Assembly (NCBI RefSeq): GCF_009835145.1
Contig: NZ_APKE01000020.1
Location: 46,137 to 110,136 of the forward strand
Direction: 5' to 3'
DNA from: Profundibacterium mesophilum KAUST100406-0324
GTDB lineage: Bacteria > Pseudomonadota > Alphaproteobacteria > Rhodobacterales > Rhodobacteraceae
DNA length: 64,000 bases
The notes below the pieces were generated by a model. It did no database searches and was not told the origin of the DNA. It saw only the letters and a program-made list of their open reading frames with translations. Shown here one piece after another: positions 29,601-36,862 of this stretch (its first letter is position 1; every line of letters starts with the position of its first letter). The translations under genes and the position numbers were made by a program.

Positions 29601-29968
29601 CGCACCGCGTCGACGGCGGCCTGCACGTCCTCCGTGGCGGCGGACATGTCCCGCCCGGGCTCGAATTCGAGGGAGATCGAGGCGCTCCCCTCGCTGGCGC
29701 GTGACGAGACATCCGTGACGCCCCGCACCGCCAGCAGCGCGGGCTCGAGCGCGCCCACGAGCGCCAGATCGACATCCTCGGCGCCCGCCCCGGGCCAGGC
29801 GACCGTGACAGACAGGCTGTCGAGCACGACATCGGGGAAGAATTGCGCGCGCATCCGCGGCAAGGCCGCCGCCCCAAGCGCCAGCAGGACGAGCAGCAGC
29901 AGATTGGCCGCCGTGCGGTGCCTGGTGAAATAGCTCAGGAGCCGCGGCGGCGCGGCGCGCGCCCTCAT
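26606..29968 (-). CDS. RND-family efflux permease
   Basis: This 1120-residue inner-membrane protein has the AcrB-like layout of 12 helices and two large periplasmic loops. It opens with a cytosolic stretch and TM1, then RAQFFPDVVLDSLSVTVAWPG. TM4 carries the proton-relay aspartates in LGIVVDDAIVVGEHADFRAR, followed by FAPVFSATLTTVIAF. The second half has GMTGIIINDSIVLVTTIDEH and RLRPVLLTTLTTVLGL. The start overlaps the adaptor stop as ATGA, so the two are translationally coupled. An outer-membrane channel gene is not in this neighbourhood. The substrate is unknown. Confidence 0.95.
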   Translation of the reverse strand: MRARAAPPRLLSYFTRHRTAANLLLLVLLALGAAALPRMRAQFFPDVVLDSLSVTVAWPGAGAEDVDLALVGALEPALLAVRGVTDVSSRASEGSASISLEFEPGRDMSAATEDVQAAVDAVRDLPDAAQEPVVRRSAWSDRVTDTVIHGPIAPQQLARLADAFTARLFAAGVTQVTIEGIAAAEIRVEVPSISLIRHGLSLSQIAAAIAEEAEADPAGDIAGAARVRTGVAKRSAEQIAGIALRSGMDGTRLELGDVARITQPGIDRDRASFVGPDPALTLRVERSAEGDAIELQRRVEAVAAQMRPTLPEGVEITLVRTRAEAITGRLDTLMENGLMGLGLVVGLLFFFLNARTAFWVAAGIPVAMTAAIALMYAAGLTFNMISLFALIITLGIVVDDAIVVGEHADFRARQLGEDAKTAAENAAGRMFAPVFSATLTTVIAFFGLVAVGGRFGDLISDIPFTVIVVLIASLAECFLILPNHMAHALSHVGRGHWYDWPSRTVNKGFGVLRDKGFRPLMRLVVKARYPVLAAVIAILASQVAVFMRGDVQWRFFNAPERSTITGNFVMRDGATRADTLEMMRALQRSVAETGAAYEAEHGRDPVDFAIAQIGGTAGRGLAGTEETEPERLGAISIELIPADARPYSSFAFLAALQEAVPEHPLLETVSYRGGRSGPGGDALDIRISGAASQTLKAAAEDLKARLGTFPEVSALEDSLPYDKEEIILELTARGRALGFTIDALGDVLRDRLSGIEAASFPDGPRAATIRVELAPRDLTPDLLDRMLLPTAEGQQVPLADIVTLRRAAGFSSIRRENGVRLARVTGDLSEDDPARASEIMQALETVILPRLEEDFGVSTALSGLSEQEDAFLADAALGLAFCLTGIYLTLAWVFSSWLRPFVVMAIIPFGLVGTIWGHAAWDVPLSLFTVVGLLGMTGIIINDSIVLVTTIDEHAHDRGLVPAIVDGAADRLRPVLLTTLTTVLGLAPLLYETSADAQFLKPTVITLVYGLGFGMLLVLLVVPALIGMQHDARRSLDAVRRSLRGGRRHRAVRRAVSLTGMAALAGFALVLLPAILWERLPMALGGAALGPAAGFALYMGLTVGTALLALIGTALSRRRR

Positions 29969-31533
29969 CCGCCCATTCTCGCCGCGAATCGCGCGCCACC
30001 GGGCGCGGAGCCAATGCGCGTGGCCGTGGTCGTGAACGAAGGCGCGAAAAGGAGCGGAGACGGACCCAGCCGAGCCGTATCTTTCCCCGGCATCCGAGGC
30101 GGTGCCACGGCGGCGCCCCCGGAGGGGGCAGGGGCCACCGGAGCGTTCTTCTCCCTTGGTGTGCCGCGCGCGCCCTCGGGCCTGTCCTCCTCCGCGTCGC
30201 GGGCTTGCGCCCCCGGCCGCGCATCACCGGCGGCGCCGGCCTCGCCCTGTTCCGCATCACCTCCCGCGCGTTGCGGGCGGATGGCGATCCCGGCGCCGAG
30301 CATCGGAGTGCGGGTGCCGACGATCTCACGGCCGGTGATCGGTTCGGCGTCGATGATGACCTGCTCGCCCTCGCGGCGCAGGACCGTCACATCCTGCGCC
30401 TCGAGGCGGTCGCCGGCGCCCAGCACCAGCACCGCGCCGTTGCTGTCGAGAGCGGCGGCAGGCAGGCGCATCGCGCCCGCGAGGGCGGGCTCCTCGATGA
30501 TGACCGTGACGAAATCGCCCGGCCGGAAGCCCGGCGCCGCCCCGAGGCGCGCGAAGAGCCGGCGTCCCGTCTGTCCGGCGCCGACCGCCGCGCTCTCGCG
30601 GTCGATGCGTCCACGGGCCGTCAGCTCGCCGTCGCCAAGTTCGATCCGCGCGGTCACCGGGGCCGAGGGCAGGGTGCCGCCCGGCCCCAGAAGGCGGGTA
30701 TATTGCAAGGTGGAGACGGTGAAGGCGATCTCGAGCGCCTCGGGATCGATGAGTTCGGCAAGGCGCTCGTTGGCGCTCACGAGGCGGCCCACCACCGGAT
30801 CGACCTCCGTCAGAACACCGTCGAAGGCGGCCCGGATCTCGGTTTCGGCAAGGCTGCGCTCGGTCTCGCGCACGGTGATGGTCCGGCGGGCGACGAGGCC
30901 GCTGGCCTGGTCGATCCGCGCCTCTGCCTGGGCGAGCGCCTGGCGCCTTGCAAGGACCGCCTGGCGGGCGGCGGCGGCGGCAAGATCGGCCGCCTCGACC
31001 GCGGCCTCGGTGCCCACGCCGCGCCCGCGCAGGTCTTCCTGGCGCGCCGAGGCCCGGCTGCGCAGGGCTTCCTGCGCCTCGGCGGAAGCCAGCTCGCCGC
31101 GCGCCAGCTCCACGGCGCCCCGCGCCTCGCGCAGCTCGGCCTGCGCATCGGACAGGTCGGCCTGCGCCAGGTCAAGCGCGGTCTGCGCCGCCGCGGGGTC
31201 GATGCGGAAGAGCAGCTCACCCTGCGCGACGCTGCCGCCCTCCACCACGCCGGGCCCGATCTGCGAGACGGCGCCGGGAGCGGCCGCGCGCAGCTCGAGC
31301 CGGCGACGGCTGCGCACCTCGCCATAGGTGACGATCCTCGGCGTGATCCGCTCTGGCAGGGCCGTCACCACCCGCGCGGTGAAGATCTGCTCGCGCGCGG
31401 CACGGCCCGCGCCGCCGCCACCGCCGGATCGGTCCCCCATGGCGCCGAGGATCGTGCCGCCGGCAAGCGCCAGGAGCCCGAGTGTCGCGCTGAGCAGGAT
31501 GAGCCCTGTCAGGGAGCGTCCGAGAAACCGCAT
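29965..31533 (-). CDS. RND efflux periplasmic adaptor (membrane fusion protein)
   Basis: The 522-residue adaptor has an N-terminal membrane anchor, then the lipoyl/barrel segment (PGAVSQIGPGVVEGGSVAQG) and a long Ala/Glu/Arg-rich coiled-coil hairpin (residues about 110-215). ETEIRAAFDGVLTEVDPVVG returns to the lipoyl domain, and beta-barrel strands follow. Residues beyond about 420 form a Pro/Ala/Gly-rich tail that adaptors usually lack. It is upstream of and coupled to the RND permease, and together they would move substrate from the inner membrane or periplasm toward an outer-membrane channel encoded elsewhere. Confidence 0.92.
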   Translation of the reverse strand: MRFLGRSLTGLILLSATLGLLALAGGTILGAMGDRSGGGGGAGRAAREQIFTARVVTALPERITPRIVTYGEVRSRRRLELRAAAPGAVSQIGPGVVEGGSVAQGELLFRIDPAAAQTALDLAQADLSDAQAELREARGAVELARGELASAEAQEALRSRASARQEDLRGRGVGTEAAVEAADLAAAAARQAVLARRQALAQAEARIDQASGLVARRTITVRETERSLAETEIRAAFDGVLTEVDPVVGRLVSANERLAELIDPEALEIAFTVSTLQYTRLLGPGGTLPSAPVTARIELGDGELTARGRIDRESAAVGAGQTGRRLFARLGAAPGFRPGDFVTVIIEEPALAGAMRLPAAALDSNGAVLVLGAGDRLEAQDVTVLRREGEQVIIDAEPITGREIVGTRTPMLGAGIAIRPQRAGGDAEQGEAGAAGDARPGAQARDAEEDRPEGARGTPREKNAPVAPAPSGGAAVAPPRMPGKDTARLGPSPLLFAPSFTTTATRIGSAPGGARFAARMGG

Positions 31534-31662
31534 GATCCGCCTTTCGCCGCGCTACAAGCTAGGGGCATGGCGCGCCCGGCCGAGCCACAAGAGCGTGATG
31601 TGACGCCGTGCCCACCGTCTCGATCGCGCAAGACCGCGCGCCCGGGCGCATGCGCCACCAGT

Positions 31663-32196
31663 CTACTTGCGCCGCAGATGCTCGTCGAGGCGCGGCATGA
31701 TCTCGATGAAGTTGCAGGGCTTGTGCCGGTAGTCGAGTTGCAGGGCGAGGATCTCGTCCCACGCGTCCTTGCAGGCGCCCGGACTGCCGGGCAGCGCGAA
31801 GAGATAGGTGCCGCCCGCAACCCCGGCGCAGGCGCGGCTCTGCACGGCGCTGGTTCCGATCTTCTTCATCGACACGATGGTGAAGACGGTGCCGAAGGCG
31901 TCGATCTCCTTCTCGTAGACGTCGCGATGCGCCTCGACCGTCACGTCCCTGCCCGTGAGGCCGGTGCCGCCGGTGCTCAGGACCACGTCGATCTCGGGAT
32001 CGGCGATCCAGGCGCGCAGCTGTGCGGCAATCTCTTCGCGCTCGTCGCGCAGGATGCGGCGATCCGCGAGCTGGTGCCCCGCCCCGGTGAGCCGGTCGAC
32101 CAGCACCGCGCCGGAGCGGTCATCGGCAAGCGCGCGGCTGTCCGAGACGGTCAGCACCGCGATGCGGGCGGGCAGGAAGTCGCGGGTGTCGCTCAT
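31663..32196 (-). CDS. moaB: Molybdenum cofactor biosynthesis protein MoaB
   Basis: The 177-residue protein has a single MogA/MoaB domain: RIAVLTVSDSRALADDRSG at the start, LSTGGTGLTGRDVTVEA around residue 78, and LFALPGSPGACKDAWDEIL. This family adenylylates molybdopterin before metal insertion. It overlaps the upstream UDG gene by ATGA, so translation is coupled. The pairing of moaB with a UDG gene occurs in other alphaproteobacteria from memory. Confidence 0.93.
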   Translation of the reverse strand: MSDTRDFLPARIAVLTVSDSRALADDRSGAVLVDRLTGAGHQLADRRILRDEREEIAAQLRAWIADPEIDVVLSTGGTGLTGRDVTVEAHRDVYEKEIDAFGTVFTIVSMKKIGTSAVQSRACAGVAGGTYLFALPGSPGACKDAWDEILALQLDYRHKPCNFIEIMPRLDEHLRRK

Positions 32197-33032
32197 GGTT
32201 CGGGTGTTCCTTCGAGATGGGCGCGCAGGGCCAGCAGGTCGCTCCAGGCTTCGCGCTTGGCCGCGGGCATGCGCAGCAGATAGGCCGGATGCGTCATGGG
32301 CAAGGCCGGACGCTCCAGCGCCTGCGTCCAGCCGCCGCGCAAGCGCAAGATGCCCTTGCGGCCCAGGAGCGCCTGGCAACTCACATTGCCCATCAGGATG
32401 AGCACCTCCGGATCGGCGAGGGCCACGTGGCGGCGCAGGAAGGGCAGCATCATCGCGATCTCGTCGGCGTTGGGGTCGCGGTTTTGCGGCGGGCGCCATG
32501 GCAGCACGTTGGTGATATAGAGCGCATCATGCGCCTGCTGCGCTCCGCGCGAGAGGCCGATCTGCGCGAACATGCGGTCGAGGAGCTGCCCGGCCTTGCC
32601 CACGAAGGGACGCCCGGCCTGATCCTCCTCGCGCCCCGGCGCCTCGCCCACGATCATCACCCGCGCGCCGGGCCGGCCGTCGGCGAAGACGAGATTGCGC
32701 GCCCCGCGTTTCAGCTCGCAGCCCTCGAAGGCCGCCATGGCCGCGCGCAGCCCGTCGAGATCATCGGCAAGGCGCGCCGCGTCCTCGGCGGCCGCGCAGG
32801 CCTCGGCCTTCGGATCGCGCGTCTCGGCTTGCGCGGGACCGGTCCGCCCGGCTTGCGCGGGGCCGGTCTGCTCGGCGGGGGCGTGATCGGCGGGGGCGCG
32901 ATCGGCGCGCGGCGGCGCGGGATCGAGTGCGTAGCGGTCGATTGGCTGCTCGCAGATCGCCTCGCTGGCGCCCAGCTCGATCTGCCATTCGAGAAGGGCA
33001 CGCGCGGCATGATGATCGAGATCGGGATCCAT
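32193..33032 (-). CDS. Uracil-DNA glycosylase, family 4-like without the usual Fe-S cysteines
   Basis: The 279-residue protein has the UDG-superfamily core. It shows [46 protein letters not shown] and the C-terminal MTHPAYLLR, so it should excise uracil from DNA. Family 4 enzymes bind a 4Fe-4S cluster with four cysteines; here the first pair is reduced to FEGCE, the third position is Trp (VLPWRPP) and the fourth is Met (EIAMMLPF). The N-terminal 90 residues are a low-complexity Ala/Pro/Gln linker with repeated TGPAQA units. It is coupled to moaB. Confidence 0.88.
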   Translation of the reverse strand: MDPDLDHHAARALLEWQIELGASEAICEQPIDRYALDPAPPRADRAPADHAPAEQTGPAQAGRTGPAQAETRDPKAEACAAAEDAARLADDLDGLRAAMAAFEGCELKRGARNLVFADGRPGARVMIVGEAPGREEDQAGRPFVGKAGQLLDRMFAQIGLSRGAQQAHDALYITNVLPWRPPQNRDPNADEIAMMLPFLRRHVALADPEVLILMGNVSCQALLGRKGILRLRGGWTQALERPALPMTHPAYLLRMPAAKREAWSDLLALRAHLEGTPEP

Positions 33033-33076
33033 GGCGGCAAGATTATGCGCGCCGGGGGGGCTTCACAATGGGCGGC

Positions 33077-33105
33077 TTGCCGCTCGCCGGGAGCTTTTCT
33101 ATAAG
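33077..33105 (+). promoter_or_regulatory. Predicted promoter of the pyrB operon
   Basis: TTGCCG and TATAAG are separated by exactly 17 bp, and the -10 element ends 24 bp before the pyrB ATG. The patch is locally AT-rich. No PyrR-type anti-terminator or attenuator hairpin is visible in the very short leader. Confidence 0.6.
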
Positions 33106-33129
33106 GCTGTTGGAAAAAGAGGATACCGG

Positions 33130-34080
33130 ATGACTTATCGGCACAGGCATCTGCTCGGCATCGAGCCGCTCGCGCCGTCTGACATCACGACCATCCTCGA
33201 TCTGGCCGACCGCTACGTCACGCTAAACCGTGCCAGCGACAAGCATGGCGACGCGCTGGCCGGCCGCACGCAGGTCAACATGTTCTTCGAGAACTCGACC
33301 CGGACCCAGGCCAGCTTCGAGCTGGCGGGCCTTCGCCTCGGGGCGGACGTGATGAACATGTCGATGCAGGCCAGCTCGATCAAGAAGGGCGAGACGCTGA
33401 TCGACACGGCGATGACGCTTAATGCGATGCATCCCGACCTGCTGGTGGTGCGCCATCCCCATTCGGGAGCGGTCAACCTGCTGGCCGAGAAGGTGAATTG
33501 CGCGGTGCTCAATGCCGGCGACGGGCGCCATGAGCATCCCACGCAGGCGCTTCTGGACGCGCTGACGATTCGCCGCTCGAAGGGCCGGCTGCACCGGCTG
33601 ACGGTCGCGATCTGCGGCGATATCGCCCATAGCCGCGTCGCCCGTTCCAACATCCTGCTGCTGGGCAAGATGGAAAGTCGCATCCGCCTGATCGGTCCGC
33701 CCACCCTGATGCCCGCCGGCGTCGCCGACTGGGGGGTGGAGGTTTTCGACGACATGCGCGCCGGGCTCGAGGGCGCTGACGTGGTGATGATGCTGCGTCT
33801 TCAGAAGGAGCGGATGGATGGCGGTTTCATCCCCTCGGAACGTGAATATTATCATCGGTTCGGCCTTGATGCCGAGAAGCTCGGTTATGCCCGGAGCGAT
33901 GCGATCGTGATGCATCCGGGACCGATGAACCGGGGCGTGGAAATCGATGGCACATTGGCCGATGACATCAATCGCAGCGTGATCCAGGAGCAGGTCGAGA
34001 TGGGCGTTGCGGTCCGCATGGCCGTCATGGACCTTCTGGCACGCAACCTTGGCAAACCGATGCAAACAGCGAGGTCCTGA
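33130..34080 (+). CDS. pyrB: Aspartate carbamoyltransferase catalytic subunit
   Basis: PyrB joins carbamoyl phosphate and aspartate, the first committed step of pyrimidine synthesis. The 316-residue protein has the carbamoyl-phosphate loop [52 protein letters not shown], and the C-terminal [12 protein letters not shown]. It starts at ATG 33130, two codons into [11 protein letters not shown] as in related proteins. No pyrI regulatory subunit is nearby. The downstream pair (a small membrane protein and a degenerate dihydroorotase) forms a tight operon with it. Confidence 0.97.
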   Translation: MTYRHRHLLGIEPLAPSDITTILDLADRYVTLNRASDKHGDALAGRTQVNMFFENSTRTQASFELAGLRLGADVMNMSMQASSIKKGETLIDTAMTLNAMHPDLLVVRHPHSGAVNLLAEKVNCAVLNAGDGRHEHPTQALLDALTIRRSKGRLHRLTVAICGDIAHSRVARSNILLLGKMESRIRLIGPPTLMPAGVADWGVEVFDDMRAGLEGADVVMMLRLQKERMDGGFIPSEREYYHRFGLDAEKLGYARSDAIVMHPGPMNRGVEIDGTLADDINRSVIQEQVEMGVAVRMAVMDLLARNLGKPMQTARS

Positions 34081-34082
34081 CG

Positions 34083-34640
34083 ATGGATATGGAAACGCAC
34101 GTGGCACAGGGAGAGCATGGCGTCATCCGTGTCTTCTCGCTCGACATGCCGATCGCACAGGCGCGCAGTCTCGTCGATGGGCGCGGCAACGGCGCGCCGG
34201 GACTGCCCGCTCTCCTCGGAATCAGCGGCATCGACAAGAGCCGGCTCGAACTGATCGACCCGGCCGATTTGTCCGGGGTGGGCCTGTCCAACTACCTCAT
34301 CGACGGGCTCGGCGCGGATGCCGAGGAGGTTGCCGCGGACAGCGCGCGGCTGTCCGGGCTGACGGGCACGGTGCTGGTGGTGCCATCGAGCGCCTTCAGT
34401 GGCCGCGAGAGGGAGCTTGCGCCGCGCGAGCCCCTCCTGCCGGTGGCAAGCTACCGCGAATCGGGCACCGTGCCGCCGGCCGCGCAGGCGCCGGTGGCGG
34501 GCGCGCGAGGCACCGCGGAAGGCGTGCCGCAGGGCGAGGCGGTGCCGCCCCGGCGGCGCGGCGGGCGGACCTGGATGTGGGTCGCCGTGACGGCAATCCT
34601 GCTTTTGGGGCTCTGGCTGCTCATCGGCACGGCGGGATGA
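34083..34640 (+). CDS. Uncharacterised single-pass membrane protein in the pyrB operon
   Basis: The 185-residue protein is not a family I recognise. Residues 1-115 look like a soluble domain (VIRVFSLDMPIAQARSLVD, then a small alpha/beta region). About residues 115-160 form a Pro/Ala linker ending in PPRRRGG, and the last 20 residues are a transmembrane helix (WVAVTAILLLGLWLLIGTAG). With Arg residues before the helix it would be tail-anchored with its domain in the cytosol. It starts two bases after pyrB and overlaps the dihydroorotase-like gene by ATGA, so it is co-translated with both. A role in tethering or regulating the pathway enzymes is speculation. Confidence 0.75.
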   Translation: MDMETHVAQGEHGVIRVFSLDMPIAQARSLVDGRGNGAPGLPALLGISGIDKSRLELIDPADLSGVGLSNYLIDGLGADAEEVAADSARLSGLTGTVLVVPSSAFSGRERELAPREPLLPVASYRESGTVPPAAQAPVAGARGTAEGVPQGEAVPPRRRGGRTWMWVAVTAILLLGLWLLIGTAG

Positions 34641-35932
34641 GCCAGACCCTCCAGGTGTTCGAGAATGCCAGGCTGATCGATCCCGAGGCGGGGACCGACA
34701 GCTTGGGTGCACTCGCGGTCGAGGATGGCGTGATCCTGGATCGGCTCCCGCCGCGCGGGCAGGGCGATTGGATCGATTGCGGCGGGCACTGCCTGGCGCC
34801 CGGCATCGTCGATATCGGCGTCAAGGTTTCCGAGCCGGGCGAGCGGCACAAGGAATCCTTCCGCTCCGCCGGCCGCGCGGCCGCGGCGGGGGGCGTGACC
34901 ACGATCGTCACCCGGCCCGATACCGAGCCCGCGATCGACACGCCGGAGGTGCTAGAATTCGTCAATCGCCGCGCCAATCTCGACAGTGCCGTCAGGGTGC
35001 TTCCGATGGCCGCGCTCACCAAGGGGCGCGCGGGCGCGGAGATGGTCGAGATCGGCTTCCTGCTCGATGCAGGCGCCGTCGCCTTCACAGATTGCGACCG
35101 GGCCATCGTCTCGACCAAGGTGCTGTCGCGCTGCATGAGCTACGCCCGCAGCCTCGGGGCGCTCGTCATCTGCCATCCACAGGAGCCGGGACTGAGTGAG
35201 GGCGCGGCGGTCACCTCCGGCAAGTTCGCCTCCCTGCGCGGGCTCCCGGCGGTCTCGCCGATGGCCGAGCGCATGGGGCTCGACCGCGATCTCGTGCTGG
35301 TCGAGATGACCGGCGCGCGCTATCACGCCGACCAGGTCACCAGCGCCCGCAGCCTTCCCGCGCTGCGCAGGGCCAAGGATAACGGGCTCGACGTGACGGC
35401 CGGCGTGTCGATCCATCACCTGACCCTGAACGAGCTCGACATCGGCGACTACAGGACCTTCTTCAAGGTCAAGCCGCCGCTGCGCGCCGAGACCGACCGC
35501 ATCGCCATGGTCGAGGCCGTGGCCAGCGGCCTCATCGACATCATCAGCTCGATGCACACGCCGCAGGACGAGGAGAGCAAGCGCCTGCCCTTCGAGCAGG
35601 CCGCGAGCGGCGCCGTGGCGCTCGAGACCCTCCTGCCGGCGGCGATGCGGCTCTATCACGCCGGGATGATCGATCTGCCGGGCCTGTGGCGGGCGATGTC
35701 GCTGAACCCGGCGCGCCGGCTCGGGCTCGATAGCGGGCGCCTCACGGCGGGCGCGCCGGCCGACCTGGTGCTCTTCGACCCCGACGCGCCCTTCGTCCTC
35801 GATCGCTTCGCACTGAACTCGAAATCCAAGAACACCCCCTTCGACGGACAACGGATGGAGGGGCGGGTGCTGGGAACATGGGTCGCGGGCCGGCAGGTCT
35901 TCGCGGCCGATCCCGGCAGCCCGGCCGCTTGA
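34637..35932 (+). CDS. Dihydroorotase-like protein, probably non-catalytic (PyrC' type)
   Basis: The 431-residue protein follows the class I dihydroorotase fold from end to end, including APGIVDIGV, AAAAGGVTTIVTRPDT, ICHPQEPGLSEG, SIHHLTLNE and NPARRLGLDSGRL. The HxH metal motif (DxHxHxREPG) is replaced by DIGVKVSEPG at residues 59-68, and the catalytic Asp of the usual ATDHAPH is replaced in SSMHTPQ. These losses predict no dihydroorotase activity. In Pseudomonas an inactive homologue, PyrC', is needed for aspartate transcarbamoylase assembly, and a similar partner role to PyrB is the best inference. An active dihydroorotase should lie elsewhere. Confidence 0.88.
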   Translation: MSQTLQVFENARLIDPEAGTDSLGALAVEDGVILDRLPPRGQGDWIDCGGHCLAPGIVDIGVKVSEPGERHKESFRSAGRAAAAGGVTTIVTRPDTEPAIDTPEVLEFVNRRANLDSAVRVLPMAALTKGRAGAEMVEIGFLLDAGAVAFTDCDRAIVSTKVLSRCMSYARSLGALVICHPQEPGLSEGAAVTSGKFASLRGLPAVSPMAERMGLDRDLVLVEMTGARYHADQVTSARSLPALRRAKDNGLDVTAGVSIHHLTLNELDIGDYRTFFKVKPPLRAETDRIAMVEAVASGLIDIISSMHTPQDEESKRLPFEQAASGAVALETLLPAAMRLYHAGMIDLPGLWRAMSLNPARRLGLDSGRLTAGAPADLVLFDPDAPFVLDRFALNSKSKNTPFDGQRMEGRVLGTWVAGRQVFAADPGSPAA

Positions 35933-36020
35933 CCCCGCCCGCCCGCAACCCTTCTCTTTCCCCGGTGCCCCCGCCCGGCTCTCCGGCCGGGGCATCGCCA
36001 CCTGAAAGGATCGCGCCGCC

Positions 36021-36602
36021 ATGACCGGACTGATCTTCGTTTTGGCCTATCTCCTCGGGGCGGTGCCCTTCGGCATCGTCGTCGCGCGCCTTTTCGGCTT
36101 GGGCGATCTGCGCAAGATCGGCTCCGGCAATATCGGCGCGACCAACGTGCTGCGCACAGGCAACCGCCTCGCGGCGCTGCTGACGCTGGTTCTCGACGTG
36201 GGCAAGGGCGCCTTCGCGGTGCTTCTGGCGCGGCTGCTGATCGGCGAGGGCGCGGCGATGATCGCGGGCCTGGGCGCCTTCCTCGGCCATTGCTTCCCCG
36301 TCTACCTGCTGTTTCGCGGCGGCAAGGGGGTGGCGACCTTCCTCGGCACCGCCCTCGCGCTGTCCTGGCCCGTGGGGCTTGCCGTCTGCGTGACCTGGGC
36401 GGTCATCGCGGGATTGATGCGGATTTCCTCGCTCGCGGCACTGGTGGCGGCGGCTCTCGCGCCCCTCTACGCCCTGCTGGGCGGGCAGGGGGCTCTTGCG
36501 GGGGTGCTGGCGGGAATGGCGGTCCTGATCTTCCTGCGCCATCACACCAATATCAGGCGCCTCATTCGGGGCGAGGAGCCGAAGATCGGCGCCAAGGGCT
36601 GA
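36021..36602 (+). CDS. plsY: Glycerol-3-phosphate acyltransferase PlsY
   Basis: PlsY transfers an acyl group from acyl phosphate to glycerol-3-phosphate, the first step of phospholipid synthesis, in the inner membrane. The 193-residue protein has about five to six helices and the three PlsY motifs: GAVPFGIVVARLFG / GSGNIGATNVLR near the N-terminus, GHCFPVYLLFRGGKGVAT near residue 90, and the C-terminal RHHTNIRRLIRGEEPK. AAAGGA precedes the ATG at 36021. Its stop overlaps the next start as TGATG. Confidence 0.97.
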   Translation: MTGLIFVLAYLLGAVPFGIVVARLFGLGDLRKIGSGNIGATNVLRTGNRLAALLTLVLDVGKGAFAVLLARLLIGEGAAMIAGLGAFLGHCFPVYLLFRGGKGVATFLGTALALSWPVGLAVCVTWAVIAGLMRISSLAALVAAALAPLYALLGGQGALAGVLAGMAVLIFLRHHTNIRRLIRGEEPKIGAKG

Positions 36603-36862
36603 TGGAGGCGTTCCTGACCGCCTTCGACGCCCTGCCGGAAGGGGCGTCAGACGGCAGGTTCGAGGGCCGCCGCTACATCCTGAGCAAGAGCCTTCATGCC
36701 GGCGGCGCGAGCCAGAAGCTCGTCGCCCGCGCCGTGGACGGCACCGATTACATCAGCCTCAACCTCTACAGGTTGCGCGGCGGGCGCGCGCTCCTGCGCC
36801 CCTGCGAGATGCCGGAGCGCAAGGTGTGCGATTTCGTCCTCGGCCTCGTGCGGGATCAGTAG
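36602..36862 (+). CDS. Small uncharacterised protein coupled to plsY
   Basis: The 86-residue protein begins in a TGATG overlap with plsY. It has no signal peptide or membrane segment, and a mixed alpha/beta composition: a short helix, RRYILSKSLHAGGASQKLV, then ISLNLYRLRGGRALLRP and a final helix. I recall similar unnamed proteins in Rhodobacterales but know no function. Its last 7 bp overlap the 3' end of the convergent gshA gene. Coding is supported by coupling and normal codon use. Confidence 0.72.
   Translation: MEAFLTAFDALPEGASDGRFEGRRYILSKSLHAGGASQKLVARAVDGTDYISLNLYRLRGGRALLRPCEMPERKVCDFVLGLVRDQ

Noticed and set aside
26405..29704. An 1099-codon open frame on the plus strand opposite the RND permease
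   Set aside because: Its composition (His, Gln, Asp and Arg-rich) is typical of antisense frames in GC-rich genes. The RND protein on the other strand is unmistakable.
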